DNA from: an uncultured Lachnospiraceae bacterium
GTDB taxonomy: Bacteria > Bacillota > Clostridia > Lachnospirales > Lachnospiraceae
Assembly (NCBI GenBank): GCA_944377405.1
Contig: CALWES010000005.1
Span: forward strand, 1 to 64,000
Length of the DNA stretch: 64,000 bases
Direction: 5' to 3'
In this document: one piece after another, positions 8,013 through 15,582 of the stretch
How positions within the stretch are numbered: the first letter of the stretch is position 1
Layout: each line of letters opens with the position of its first letter
The notes under the pieces: generated by a model
Told to the model about the DNA's origin: nothing
What the model saw: only the letters and a program-made list of their open reading frames with translations
Database searches by the model: none
Made by a program: the position numbers and the translations under genes

Positions 8013-8846
8013 ATGGAACCTTATGACATCAGGCTTCTGGCATTGGATCTGGATGGGACCCTGACCAACAGCCAGAAGGAGATCAGCGGAAAAAACAAGA
8101 TCGCCCTGTACCAGGCGGAAAAGCAGGGGGTCCGGGTGGCCCTGGCCTCCGGAAGGCCGGCCCTGGGAATCCGGCGCCTTGCGGACGAGCTGTGGCTGTC
8201 CAAGCGGCGGGGCTTCATCATGGCATATAACGGCGGCGAGATCGTGGACTGCGAAACGGGGAAGATCATTTTCCGGAAGACCCTGAAACGGGAGCTGGTC
8301 CCGGAGATCTGCGCCCTGGGCAGAGAGCTGGGGCTCCATCTCATCAGCTACAACGACAATGAGATCATTTCCGAACGGCCTGAGGGGCACTATGTGCAGA
8401 AGGAGGCCTTCTGCTGCAGGACGAAGATCTGCAGGGCAGAACGGCTGGAGGAGGCCCTGGAGCAGGATCCCGTTAAGTTCATCGCTGCCGATGAGCCGGA
8501 TTTCCTCCGGGAGGTGCTTCCCATCTTCCGGGAGCGCTTCGGCGGGGATGTGAACCTGTTCTTTTCAGAGCCCTATTTTATGGAGATCGTGCCGAAGGAG
8601 ATCGAAAAGTCCTTCGGACTCAGCAGGATCGCCGAGTATCTTGGCATCACGAAGGATCAGATCATGGCCATGGGAGACGGATACAACGACATCCCCATGA
8701 TGCAGTATGCCGGGCTTTCCGTAGCCATGAAGAACGGATGCCGGGAGACCCGGGAGGCGGCGGATTTTGTGACCGTCACCAACGACGAGGATGGAGTGGC
8801 CCAGGCCATCGAACACTTCATCCTGGGAAAGGAGAAGCATGCATAA
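8013..8846 (+). CDS. Cof-type HAD-superfamily phosphatase
   Basis: 277 residues. HAD motif I is LALDLDGTLTN (residues 8-18), motif II lies around VALASGRP, and motif IV is MGDGYNDIPMM near the C-terminus; the cap is the Cof/YidA type. Such enzymes dephosphorylate small sugar phosphates or flavin intermediates; specificity is not readable. It is translationally linked to its neighbours: 3 bases after the glycosyltransferase and overlapping the next gene by 8. Confidence 0.88.
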   Translation: MEPYDIRLLALDLDGTLTNSQKEISGKNKIALYQAEKQGVRVALASGRPALGIRRLADELWLSKRRGFIMAYNGGEIVDCETGKIIFRKTLKRELVPEICALGRELGLHLISYNDNEIISERPEGHYVQKEAFCCRTKICRAERLEEALEQDPVKFIAADEPDFLREVLPIFRERFGGDVNLFFSEPYFMEIVPKEIEKSFGLSRIAEYLGITKDQIMAMGDGYNDIPMMQYAGLSVAMKNGCRETREAADFVTVTNDEDGVAQAIEHFILGKEKHA

Positions 8847-9687
8847 GGACCTGACGCTGGAAAAAAGGATCCGGGCCGAGCTCTACGGCTATGACGGCAC
8901 CATGGGGATCTATATCGACGACCTTCAGGGCCACGTGGTGGCCATCAACGAGAAGGAGCGCTACGAGACCGCCAGCTGCTGCAAAATGTTTATCCTGGCA
9001 GCCCTCTTTGACAAGATTGAAAAGGGAGAGGCTTCCCTGACGGATATGCTGACCCTCTCGGAGCAGTATGTGATAAACGGAAGCGGCGTTCTGTCCTCTT
9101 TGGAGCTTGGGAGCCGTCTGAGCGTGGGCAATACCGCCACCCTCATGATCATCGTAAGCGACAACATCGCCACCAACATGCTCATCGACTATCTGGGCCT
9201 CGCCTATATTAACGAGGTCATAGAAAAGCTGGGCCTTCAGGATTCCAGGCTCCACAATCCCATTGACTTTGAAAAATACAGCAGGCTGGGCACCACCACT
9301 CCGGCGGACTATGCCTCCCTCTGGGTGCGGATCGCAAAGCGGGAGCTCATCAGCAAAAGGGCTTCGGAGGAGATGCTGGCCATCTGCAGAAAGCAGCAGT
9401 ACCATTCCATGCTGACCGGAAAATTCCCCTGCTATTACATGGACGAGGATAACTATGGGGCCCCGGAGAATCAGCTGATCTGGGTGGCCTCCAAGTCCGG
9501 AAGCATGAACGCCTGCCGGAATGACGGCGGCATCATCCATACTCCCTACGGAGAATATGTCATCGTGCTGATGAATAAGGAGTTCTCGGATATCTCCTAT
9601 CACAACGATCATCCGGCCTACACCTACGGAAGCGCCGTATCCAGACTGGTCTTCGACCAGTACCTGGCCCTTTGCGGACATTTATAA
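8839..9687 (+). CDS. Class A beta-lactamase-fold serine hydrolase, apparently cytoplasmic
   Basis: 282 residues with the three active-site boxes of penicillin-recognising enzymes: S46-C-C-K49, S107-D-N109 and K219-S-G221. I place the start at ATG 8839 (GGAGAAGC before it), overlapping the HAD gene. That start leaves no signal peptide or membrane anchor, unlike true beta-lactamases. Related proteins include esterases and peptidases acting on D-amino-acid peptides. Because the next gene is an NlpC/P60 protein, also without export signal, a role in recycling wall peptides inside the cell is a fair inference, but the substrate is unknown. Confidence 0.8.
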   Translation: MHKDLTLEKRIRAELYGYDGTMGIYIDDLQGHVVAINEKERYETASCCKMFILAALFDKIEKGEASLTDMLTLSEQYVINGSGVLSSLELGSRLSVGNTATLMIIVSDNIATNMLIDYLGLAYINEVIEKLGLQDSRLHNPIDFEKYSRLGTTTPADYASLWVRIAKRELISKRASEEMLAICRKQQYHSMLTGKFPCYYMDEDNYGAPENQLIWVASKSGSMNACRNDGGIIHTPYGEYVIVLMNKEFSDISYHNDHPAYTYGSAVSRLVFDQYLALCGHL

Positions 9688-9733
9688 AAAGAAAAAGGGA
9701 GCCTCCGGGCTCCTGAGGATAGAGGAAGGATCT

Positions 9734-10933
9734 ATGAAAACATCCATTGAACGCCATGAAACGGAGCTGATCCCGGCTTTGATCCAGCAGCCCCTGCAGC
9801 AGGTCTTTGACAGGCCGGCAGTCTTCCGGCAGATCCCGGAAACGGAGGATGTGCTGCTCCACGGACAGCTGGTGCGGGTGACGGAGGTCTGCCCCGACGA
9901 AAGCTATGACGATAGGGAGATCTATACCGTGGCCCGTTTCGGCCGTTTCTTCCATTATGTAACGGATTATGGCTATGAGGGATACATTGCCGACGGGGAG
10001 GAGCGGATCCAGACGGAGACCTACCTTTCCGAATTCCAGACTTCCCAGGATATGGGAGCCATGGACGCGGAGCGCCTGGAGAACCTCTGGGGGCAGTATG
10101 CAGGGATCTGCGAAAAGTACCTGGAGGCCTACCGGGAGGTGGAGGAAAAGGGCTACGGGAACATCTACAATAAGCATGCTGGCCTTAAGACCGTCTGGGC
10201 AGGCTGTGCGGACCTTCTGGAGAAGCCGGACATCACCGATACCGTATGCCGGCGCATGACCCTCTACCGGGGAGCAAAGCTCTACGTACCGGAGGACCAG
10301 GAGGGAGTCAAAGAGGGATGGACCCGGGTCTATCCCGCCACGGCCATGTTCTTTGGGGAGGAGGGCTTCGAGGAAGAAGAGGAGGCCTATGACGGCGCCT
10401 TCTATATCCGGAGCAGCGCCCTTTGCCCGCCCTTTGAGCTGGTGGATGTGGACTATGACGAAGAGACCCGCATGGAGGACTGCGCCGTCTACGGAAGGGT
10501 CCGCCCCCTGGATGAGGAGGCCTTCCGAAGGAACGTGACGGAGACTGCAAAGCTGTATCTGGGGACCCAGTACCGCTGGGCAGGGAAGACGGTGGCGGGC
10601 ATCGACTGCTCCGGCCTCTGCTCCATGGCCTATATGCTCAACGGCGTATATATCTTCCGGGACGCCAGGATGGAGGAGGGCTATCCGGTCCATGAGATCG
10701 TCTCCGGAGAAGAATGGCAGGCAGACAGAAAAAAAGCCCTGGCCCGTATGAAGCCAGGGGATCTGATCTATTATAAGGGACATATCACCATGTACCTGGG
10801 AGAGGGAAAATACATCCACTCCACCGGAAAGGCAGGCTCCGACGGGGTCGTGATCAACTCCTTCCATGAGGAGGACCTGGATTACCGCAGGGACCTGGCG
10901 GAAGAGGTACTGGCAGTGGGCAGTATCTTTTAA
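9734..10933 (+). CDS. NlpC/P60 (C40) peptidase with N-terminal SH3-like region
   Basis: 399 residues. The last ~135 are an NlpC/P60 domain with Cys292 (GIDCSGLC), His350 (GHITMYLG) and His362 (YIHSTG) as a plausible catalytic triad. The first ~260 residues look like SH3b-type domains. The layout resembles YkfC-type gamma-D-glutamyl-diamino-acid endopeptidases used in muropeptide recycling. No signal peptide is seen, again pointing to a cytoplasmic enzyme. AGAGGAAGG precedes ATG 9734. It is the last gene of the operon and converges with the phospholipase gene, stop to stop in 6 bases, with no terminator between. Confidence 0.85.
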   Translation: MKTSIERHETELIPALIQQPLQQVFDRPAVFRQIPETEDVLLHGQLVRVTEVCPDESYDDREIYTVARFGRFFHYVTDYGYEGYIADGEERIQTETYLSEFQTSQDMGAMDAERLENLWGQYAGICEKYLEAYREVEEKGYGNIYNKHAGLKTVWAGCADLLEKPDITDTVCRRMTLYRGAKLYVPEDQEGVKEGWTRVYPATAMFFGEEGFEEEEEAYDGAFYIRSSALCPPFELVDVDYDEETRMEDCAVYGRVRPLDEEAFRRNVTETAKLYLGTQYRWAGKTVAGIDCSGLCSMAYMLNGVYIFRDARMEEGYPVHEIVSGEEWQADRKKALARMKPGDLIYYKGHITMYLGEGKYIHSTGKAGSDGVVINSFHEEDLDYRRDLAEEVLAVGSIF

Positions 10934-10939
10934 GGGAAC

Positions 10940-11926
10940 TTATCCTACAGGAAGCCCGCTGTGGAAGCTGTAATTTCCAAGGGCCGTCAGGAGGGGCCTT
11001 ATGTCCTCCTCGGACCAGGGAACGGGCTTTTCCAGCAGGAGCTCGAACTGGTAGTAGCAGTCCCGGCACTTCATGAGGCACTGATGAAACAGGTCCGTAA
11101 AGGACTGGGTGGACACCAGGCTCCGGTCCCAGGGGTTGGCCCAGGGCTCGTGGTCCGAATTCAGGGCCCAGCGCATGTCGCTGATGCTGTCGGTGACCAG
11201 CTTGTTGGCGAGGACCGGGTGCCTTCCCAGGATGGTTTCCAGACGGTTGATCTTCCTCTTTTTTCGCTCTTCTGGATCAGAGAGAGTCTTACAGCCGAAC
11301 TGGGTGGCCCAGATGGAACGGGAGACGATCCCCCGGGAGACGGTGAAGCGCTTATCATAAATGGGAGGATAATAGGCCTCCGTAATGACCTTGCTCAAAA
11401 AGTCCGAAAGGAAGAACTTCTCTGAGGGCGTCAGCAGGATGCTGGCGGCCTGATTGAACTCCGAGGGCTTTTTTTGTTTGTAGCGCAAAAGCAGGATGGC
11501 GTCGATATCGTTCTCCAGCTGACAGTGGAGGCTCTGGGTCAGGGTCTTGGCGCTGCCCTTTATTTTCGGGTTATGGCCGATCCTGGCATAGACATAGGGA
11601 TGGACGATGGAGTCCCCGATGTAATGGCACATGTAGCCGGCGGCATAGGCCACGGCCTGCTCCCGCTTCTGGGGGGATTCCACCCTGGAGATGGACAGCA
11701 AGAGGCAGCGGAAGAAGTTCTCGATGTGGGCCTCGTGCATGAACACGCCGATGTTGCGGTGGTTCCTGTGCCGGGCCAGGGGAACGTTATAAAAGAAGAT
11801 ATCCGGCCCCTGGAGCCCCAGCTGGAAGATAAAGCGGTGGCGGCTCACCATGTCCTGAAAATCTCCGGGAAGAAAGTCATGGAGGGCCTTCATTCCCATA
11901 ATATAATGTGTTGTAAATCCGGGCAT
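10940..11926 (-). CDS. Zinc-dependent phospholipase C family protein
   Basis: 328 residues. The start (MPGFTTHYIMG) and the motifs LQGPDIFFY, NIGVFMHEAH, AYAAGYMCHYIGDSIVHPYV match the bacterial zinc-dependent phospholipase C / S1-P1 fold, with many histidine and aspartate ligands in the N-terminal half. No signal peptide is present, unlike secreted clostridial alpha-toxins, so a housekeeping cytoplasmic hydrolase is more likely. GGGAG lies 8 bases before ATG 11926. Monocistronic. Confidence 0.82.
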   Translation of the reverse strand: MPGFTTHYIMGMKALHDFLPGDFQDMVSRHRFIFQLGLQGPDIFFYNVPLARHRNHRNIGVFMHEAHIENFFRCLLLSISRVESPQKREQAVAYAAGYMCHYIGDSIVHPYVYARIGHNPKIKGSAKTLTQSLHCQLENDIDAILLLRYKQKKPSEFNQAASILLTPSEKFFLSDFLSKVITEAYYPPIYDKRFTVSRGIVSRSIWATQFGCKTLSDPEERKKRKINRLETILGRHPVLANKLVTDSISDMRWALNSDHEPWANPWDRSLVSTQSFTDLFHQCLMKCRDCYYQFELLLEKPVPWSEEDIRPLLTALGNYSFHSGLPVG

Positions 11927-11980
11927 AAAACACTCCCTGATGAGGACCGGGACAAACGCCCCGGCGTCTCTTACAAATAT

Positions 11981-12030
11981 CTGACAATTTCAAGCTAATC
12001 TTAGCATAATGCGGTTTTTTATGCTATAGT
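11981..12030 (+). promoter_or_regulatory. Candidate promoters of the L,D-transpeptidase gene
   Basis: Two overlapping candidates: CTGACA (11981-11986), 18 bases, CATAAT (12005-12010); and TTAGCA (12001-12006), 18 bases, TATAGT (12025-12030). I cannot choose between them. Confidence 0.4.
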
Positions 12031-12062
12031 TACATTGAGTTTTTGAAATGGAGGACGGAAAA

Positions 12063-12845
12063 ATGTTCAGAAGATATATCGGAGCCGGAGCAGCTGCCGC
12101 TGCAGTCCTTTTTGCAGGGCTTATGCTGCCCTTTAACGGCACGGTCCGGGCGGAGGCGGCGGAAACGGAAGCCGCAGGCTGCCAGGTAGAACGGCTGGCA
12201 CTGCCGGAGGATGCGGACCGGCTGGTGGTAGTGGAGGCAGAGGGCTTAAAGGCCACGGTCACCATGTATGAGAAAACAGAGAGCCTTTCTTCCGAGGGCA
12301 CCGGGGAGATCGGGCCCGGGGTCCCGGCACCGGAGACAAAGACGGTCTGGAAGGAGATCGTAAGTACCTCCGAGGGCCTGATCGGAAGAAAGGGCATGGG
12401 GAAGACCCGGGAGGGAGACGAGAAGACTCCCGCGGGCCTTTACAAGATGAACACCCCCTTCGGAACGGAGCCGAAGCAGGAGGGCTTCCCGGAGAACTAC
12501 CTTCAGGTGGACAGCCGCTACTACTGGAACGGAGACTCCCAGTCAGACCGCTATAACAAGCTTGTGAACACGGATGAATACACTGCCTTTGACCGGGGAA
12601 AATCCGAGCACCTGAGCACCTACGGCGGCGTGGCTTACCACTACTGCATCGATACGGGTTACAATCCGGAGGGAACCCCCTATAAGGGATCCGCCCTGTT
12701 CCTTCACTGCTCTGCAGGAAAGAACACGGGAGGCTGTATCGCCATCCCGGAGGCTGCCATGACGGAGATCCTGCGGCATTATCAGGAGGGAAGCACCTAT
12801 ATCCTTCTGGACAGCCTTGGAAATTTTGAACAGTATTACGGCTAA
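12063..12845 (+). CDS. Exported L,D-transpeptidase (YkuD family)
   Basis: 260 residues. A signal peptide is evident (positively charged start, then AAAAAVLFAGLMLPF, ending near RAEAAE). The C-terminal YkuD domain ends with the catalytic motif LHCSAGKNTGGCIAIP, where the cysteine of GGC is the nucleophile and the upstream histidine its partner. The family forms 3-3 cross-links in peptidoglycan or attaches proteins to it. ATG 12063 is preferred over 12048 because GGAGG lies 8 bases before it. Monocistronic, followed by a strong hairpin. Confidence 0.88.
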   Translation: MFRRYIGAGAAAAAVLFAGLMLPFNGTVRAEAAETEAAGCQVERLALPEDADRLVVVEAEGLKATVTMYEKTESLSSEGTGEIGPGVPAPETKTVWKEIVSTSEGLIGRKGMGKTREGDEKTPAGLYKMNTPFGTEPKQEGFPENYLQVDSRYYWNGDSQSDRYNKLVNTDEYTAFDRGKSEHLSTYGGVAYHYCIDTGYNPEGTPYKGSALFLHCSAGKNTGGCIAIPEAAMTEILRHYQEGSTYILLDSLGNFEQYYG

Positions 12846-12887
12846 GGACATCAGAGCCGAACATCAGATAAGAGCCGAAACAAAAAA

Positions 12888-12911
12888 GGATCCCGGAGCC
12901 CGGGATCCTTT
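12888..12911 (+). terminator. Terminator after the L,D-transpeptidase gene
   Basis: GGATCCCGG (12888-12896) pairs with CCGGGATCC (12900-12908) around AGC; TTT follows and six A precede, so it may work in both directions. Confidence 0.7.
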
Positions 12912-12937
12912 GAAAAAACTTCCTTAAAATGGGAGGA

Positions 12938-12963
12938 GCCCCAATAACCGAAGCTATTGGGGC
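12938..12963. repeat. Unexplained 9-bp hairpin upstream of ispE
   Basis: GCCCCAATA (12938-12946) and TATTGGGGC (12955-12963) enclose an 8-base loop. No T run follows. It may be part of the ispE leader or an operator. Confidence 0.5.
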
Positions 12964-13094
12964 AAGTATTATGAAAAAATCTTATTAGCACTGCAGTAAC
13001 AGTATCTGCTGTTTACGATTATGAGTATAGAAAGTAAACGTGTCGAAACTATGTGCAGGAAGTAAAAAAAAATTAAAGGAATTGTGAACGGGAT

Positions 13095-14003
13095 ATGAAC
13101 ACGGAATGGATCCGACTGGAAGCACATGCGAAAATCAATCTGAGCCTGGATGTACTGCGGAAGCGGGAGGATGGCTATCATGAAGTCCGGATGATCATGC
13201 AGTCCCTGGGGCTCTGCGATGAGGTCTGGATGCGGGCCTGTCCGGAGGACAGGATCAGTCTGTCTCCCTATGGGGGAGAGGCCTGCCCAGGGGTTCCCTA
13301 TGACGAAAAAAACCTGATGTATCAGGCGGCAGCCCTGATGAAGGAACGCTTCGGCATCAAGGAGGGCGTTGAGCTTCAGCTTCTGAAGCGGATCCCCTCT
13401 GCGGCCGGCCTTGCAGGAGGCTCTGCAGACGCGGCTGCCGTGATCCTTGGCATGAATGAGCTCTTCGACATCCATGCCGGCTTCCCCCTGCTCAGTGAGG
13501 TGGGGCTTTCCGTCGGCGCAGACGTTCCCTACTGCCTTATGGGGGGCACGGCCCTTGCAGAGGGGATCGGGGAACGGCTGACAAAGCTTCCCCCGGCTCC
13601 CATGTGCCAGGTGCTCCTGGTAAAACCGGAGGCGGGGATCTCCACCAGAGAAGTGTATGAGAGCCTCCGGGTGAATGAGCGCCCGGCAGAGGCCCATCCG
13701 GATATCGACGGGGTGATGTCCGCCCTGCAGGGAAAAAATTTCAAAAAGCTTGCGGCACGCATGGGAAACATCCTGGAGCTTGCGGCCCTTCCCATGGTCC
13801 CGGAGATCGAGACCATCCGAAAGGCCCTGTTATCCATGGGGGCGATGGCGGCTCTGATGAGCGGCAGCGGTCCCACGGTCTTTGGCCTGTATACGGATGC
13901 AGACTCCAGACATCAGGCGGCGGAGGCCTTCCGGGAGGGCAGCTTCCGGGGTCTTGCAAAGGATGTGATCGAAACGGAATTCTACCGCTTTACGGCACTG
14001 TGA
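13095..14003 (+). CDS. ispE: 4-diphosphocytidyl-2-C-methyl-D-erythritol kinase
   Basis: 302 residues, normal length for IspE. The start (LEAHAKINLSLDVLRKREDGYHEV) and the GHMP ATP-binding motif SAAGLAGGSADAAA (about residues 102-115) are diagnostic. It phosphorylates CDP-methylerythritol at the 2-hydroxyl in the MEP pathway of isoprenoid synthesis, in the cytoplasm, supplying undecaprenyl carriers among others. It is followed by a terminator and the GntR gene. Confidence 0.95.
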   Translation: MNTEWIRLEAHAKINLSLDVLRKREDGYHEVRMIMQSLGLCDEVWMRACPEDRISLSPYGGEACPGVPYDEKNLMYQAAALMKERFGIKEGVELQLLKRIPSAAGLAGGSADAAAVILGMNELFDIHAGFPLLSEVGLSVGADVPYCLMGGTALAEGIGERLTKLPPAPMCQVLLVKPEAGISTREVYESLRVNERPAEAHPDIDGVMSALQGKNFKKLAARMGNILELAALPMVPEIETIRKALLSMGAMAALMSGSGPTVFGLYTDADSRHQAAEAFREGSFRGLAKDVIETEFYRFTAL

Positions 14004-14011
14004 TCGGAAAG

Positions 14012-14057
14012 GTACAGTTTCTCAGGAAAATGCTCTTGCGAAATTGTACTTTTTTTT
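14012..14057 (+). terminator. Terminator after ispE
   Basis: GTACAGTTTC (14012-14021) pairs with GAAATTGTAC (14040-14049) with one mismatch around an 18-base loop; eight T follow (14050-14057). The 3' arm overlaps the promoter of the GntR gene. Confidence 0.7.
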
Positions 14058-14064
14058 ATACAAT
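14036..14064 (+). promoter_or_regulatory. Promoter of the GntR regulator
   Basis: TTGCGA (14036-14041), 17 bases, TACAAT (14059-14064). The spacer includes the T run of the ispE terminator. Confidence 0.6.
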
Positions 14065-14099
14065 ATACGGGTGAGAAGAAATCATGGGAAGGACATGAC

Positions 14100-14804
14100 A
14101 TGGGAACAAATTTTACAGTCAAATTTAATGAATATATGCCCCTGCGGGATCTGGTGTTCACCACCCTGCGGCAGGCCATCCTGAAGGGAGAGCTGCTTCC
14201 CGGGGAACGCCTGATGGAGATCCAGCTGGCGGAGAAGATGGGCGTCAGCCGTACCCCCATCCGGGAGGCCATCCGGAAGCTGGAGCGGGAAGGACTGGTG
14301 ATCATGGTGCCCAGGAAGGGTGCCGAAGTGGCAGGGATCTCCGAGAAGATGCTCCGGGATGTGCTGGAGGTGCGCATGACCCTTGAGAAGCTGGCCCTGC
14401 GCCTTGCCTTCAAGCGGCAGGGAACGGATCTCATCGAGAAGCTGGAGGCGGCGGAACAGACCTTCCAGGACGCCATCGAGGGGGAAAAGCTCATCGATAT
14501 GGCGGAGGCTGACGAGCATTTCCATTTCCTGATCTATGAAGCAGCGGACAACGATAAGCTCCGGGAGCTTCTCAACAGCCTGAAGGAGAACATGTACCGC
14601 TACAGACTGGAGTACCTGAAGGATGAGAATTACCGCAGATCCCTGATGGAGGAGCATAACGCCATCATCGAGGCCTTCAGGGCGAACGACCTGGAGAAGG
14701 GCCTGGAGGTGACGGACACCCACATCGCGAATCAGGAACGGGCCGTGATCGGCCGGGTCCGTCAGGAAAACCTGGAGCGGGAGAAAAAGCCGAAAAAGAA
14801 ATAA
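14100..14804 (+). CDS. GntR family regulator, FadR/FCD subgroup
   Basis: 234 residues. The N-terminal winged helix-turn-helix (residues ~15-80) has the GntR signature LREAILKGE-like stretch, then MGVSRTPIREAIRKLEREGL. The C-terminal all-helical FCD domain (VRMTLEKLALRLA, EADEHFHFLIYEAADN) usually binds a carboxylic acid with a metal. The effector is not known. GGAAGG lies before ATG 14100. It follows ispE but has its own promoter; nothing nearby is clearly its target. Confidence 0.88.
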   Translation: MGTNFTVKFNEYMPLRDLVFTTLRQAILKGELLPGERLMEIQLAEKMGVSRTPIREAIRKLEREGLVIMVPRKGAEVAGISEKMLRDVLEVRMTLEKLALRLAFKRQGTDLIEKLEAAEQTFQDAIEGEKLIDMAEADEHFHFLIYEAADNDKLRELLNSLKENMYRYRLEYLKDENYRRSLMEEHNAIIEAFRANDLEKGLEVTDTHIANQERAVIGRVRQENLEREKKPKKK

Positions 14805-14851
14805 GCTGATCTCCGGAATTCTGAAAAAAATATAAAATTTCTGAAAACGTA

Positions 14852-14895
14852 TTGACGAGTGACATGGTGTCATCTAAAATGTGACATGATGTCAC
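14852..14895 (+). promoter_or_regulatory. Promoter with two tandem TetR operators, RND operon
   Basis: TTGACG (14852-14857), 17 bases, TAAAAT (14875-14880). One operator, GTGACATGGTGTCAT (14859-14873), fills the spacer; a second, the perfect 15-base palindrome GTGACATGATGTCAC (14881-14895), lies at the start site. The two are 22 bases apart centre to centre, two helix turns, which suits cooperative binding by the TetR protein encoded next. Confidence 0.8.
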
Positions 14896-14955
14896 TTTTT
14901 GTTTGGGAAATTCCTGCCCAGACATGGAAAATATAGCAGGAAAGAAGGAAGAAAA

Positions 14956-15582
14956 ATGCCTACGGAACGATTTTTGAAGCTTCCGGAAGAAAAAAAGGAG
15001 AAGATCCTGGAGGCACTGATCCGGGAATTCTGCGACGAACCCCTGGAATCCGTCTCCATCAACCGGATCATAAGAGATGCGGGGATCAGCCGCGGCAGCT
15101 TCTATACCTATTTTGAAGACAAGCAGGACGCCCTCTCCTATATCGGAATGGAGCTGCGGCGCGGAAATGACGAGTCCCTGAAAAACTGCATCTGTTTAGC
15201 GGAGGGAGATTTTTTCAGGGCCCTGGAACTGTTCATTCAGGAGGCCTGGAGCTATCTGAAAAAAAACAACATCTGTTCCCTGCAGAAAAATGTGGCCATG
15301 CAGGCGAACGCCAATCCGCTTTATGTGCTGGAGGAACTGTCCTCCGAGGGGAAGGAATCCCGTTTTACGGAGCTTTCAAACTGGATATATGACCATGTGG
15401 ACCGGTCAAAGCTGAAGGTGGCGGATCAAAGGGAGTTCCAATCTCTTCTGGTGGTCTGCTATATCAACATCATGGTAACAGCCATTGAGCTGTGTATGAG
15501 ACCGGGACAGGAAGAGGAGCTTTTAAAAATGCATAACATCAGGATGAGATTTTTGCAGGAAGGAGTTTTAAACCATGAGTAA
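14956..15582 (+). CDS. TetR family repressor of the RND efflux operon
   Basis: 208 residues. The helix-turn-helix is clear (VSINRIIRDAGISRGSFYTYFEDKQ written across residues ~33-58). The C-terminal domain is the variable ligand sensor. ATG 14956 follows AGAAGGAAG. The stop overlaps the adaptor gene by 8 bases, so regulator and pump are co-translated. Twin palindromes in its promoter strongly suggest it represses the whole operon until a pump substrate binds. Confidence 0.9.
   Translation: MPTERFLKLPEEKKEKILEALIREFCDEPLESVSINRIIRDAGISRGSFYTYFEDKQDALSYIGMELRRGNDESLKNCICLAEGDFFRALELFIQEAWSYLKKNNICSLQKNVAMQANANPLYVLEELSSEGKESRFTELSNWIYDHVDRSKLKVADQREFQSLLVVCYINIMVTAIELCMRPGQEEELLKMHNIRMRFLQEGVLNHE

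Noticed and set aside
9698-9713. GGAGCC-TCCG-GGCTCC hairpin after the serine hydrolase gene
   Set aside because: No T run on the plus strand; the A-rich flank would make it a terminator only for the minus strand, where no gene ends.
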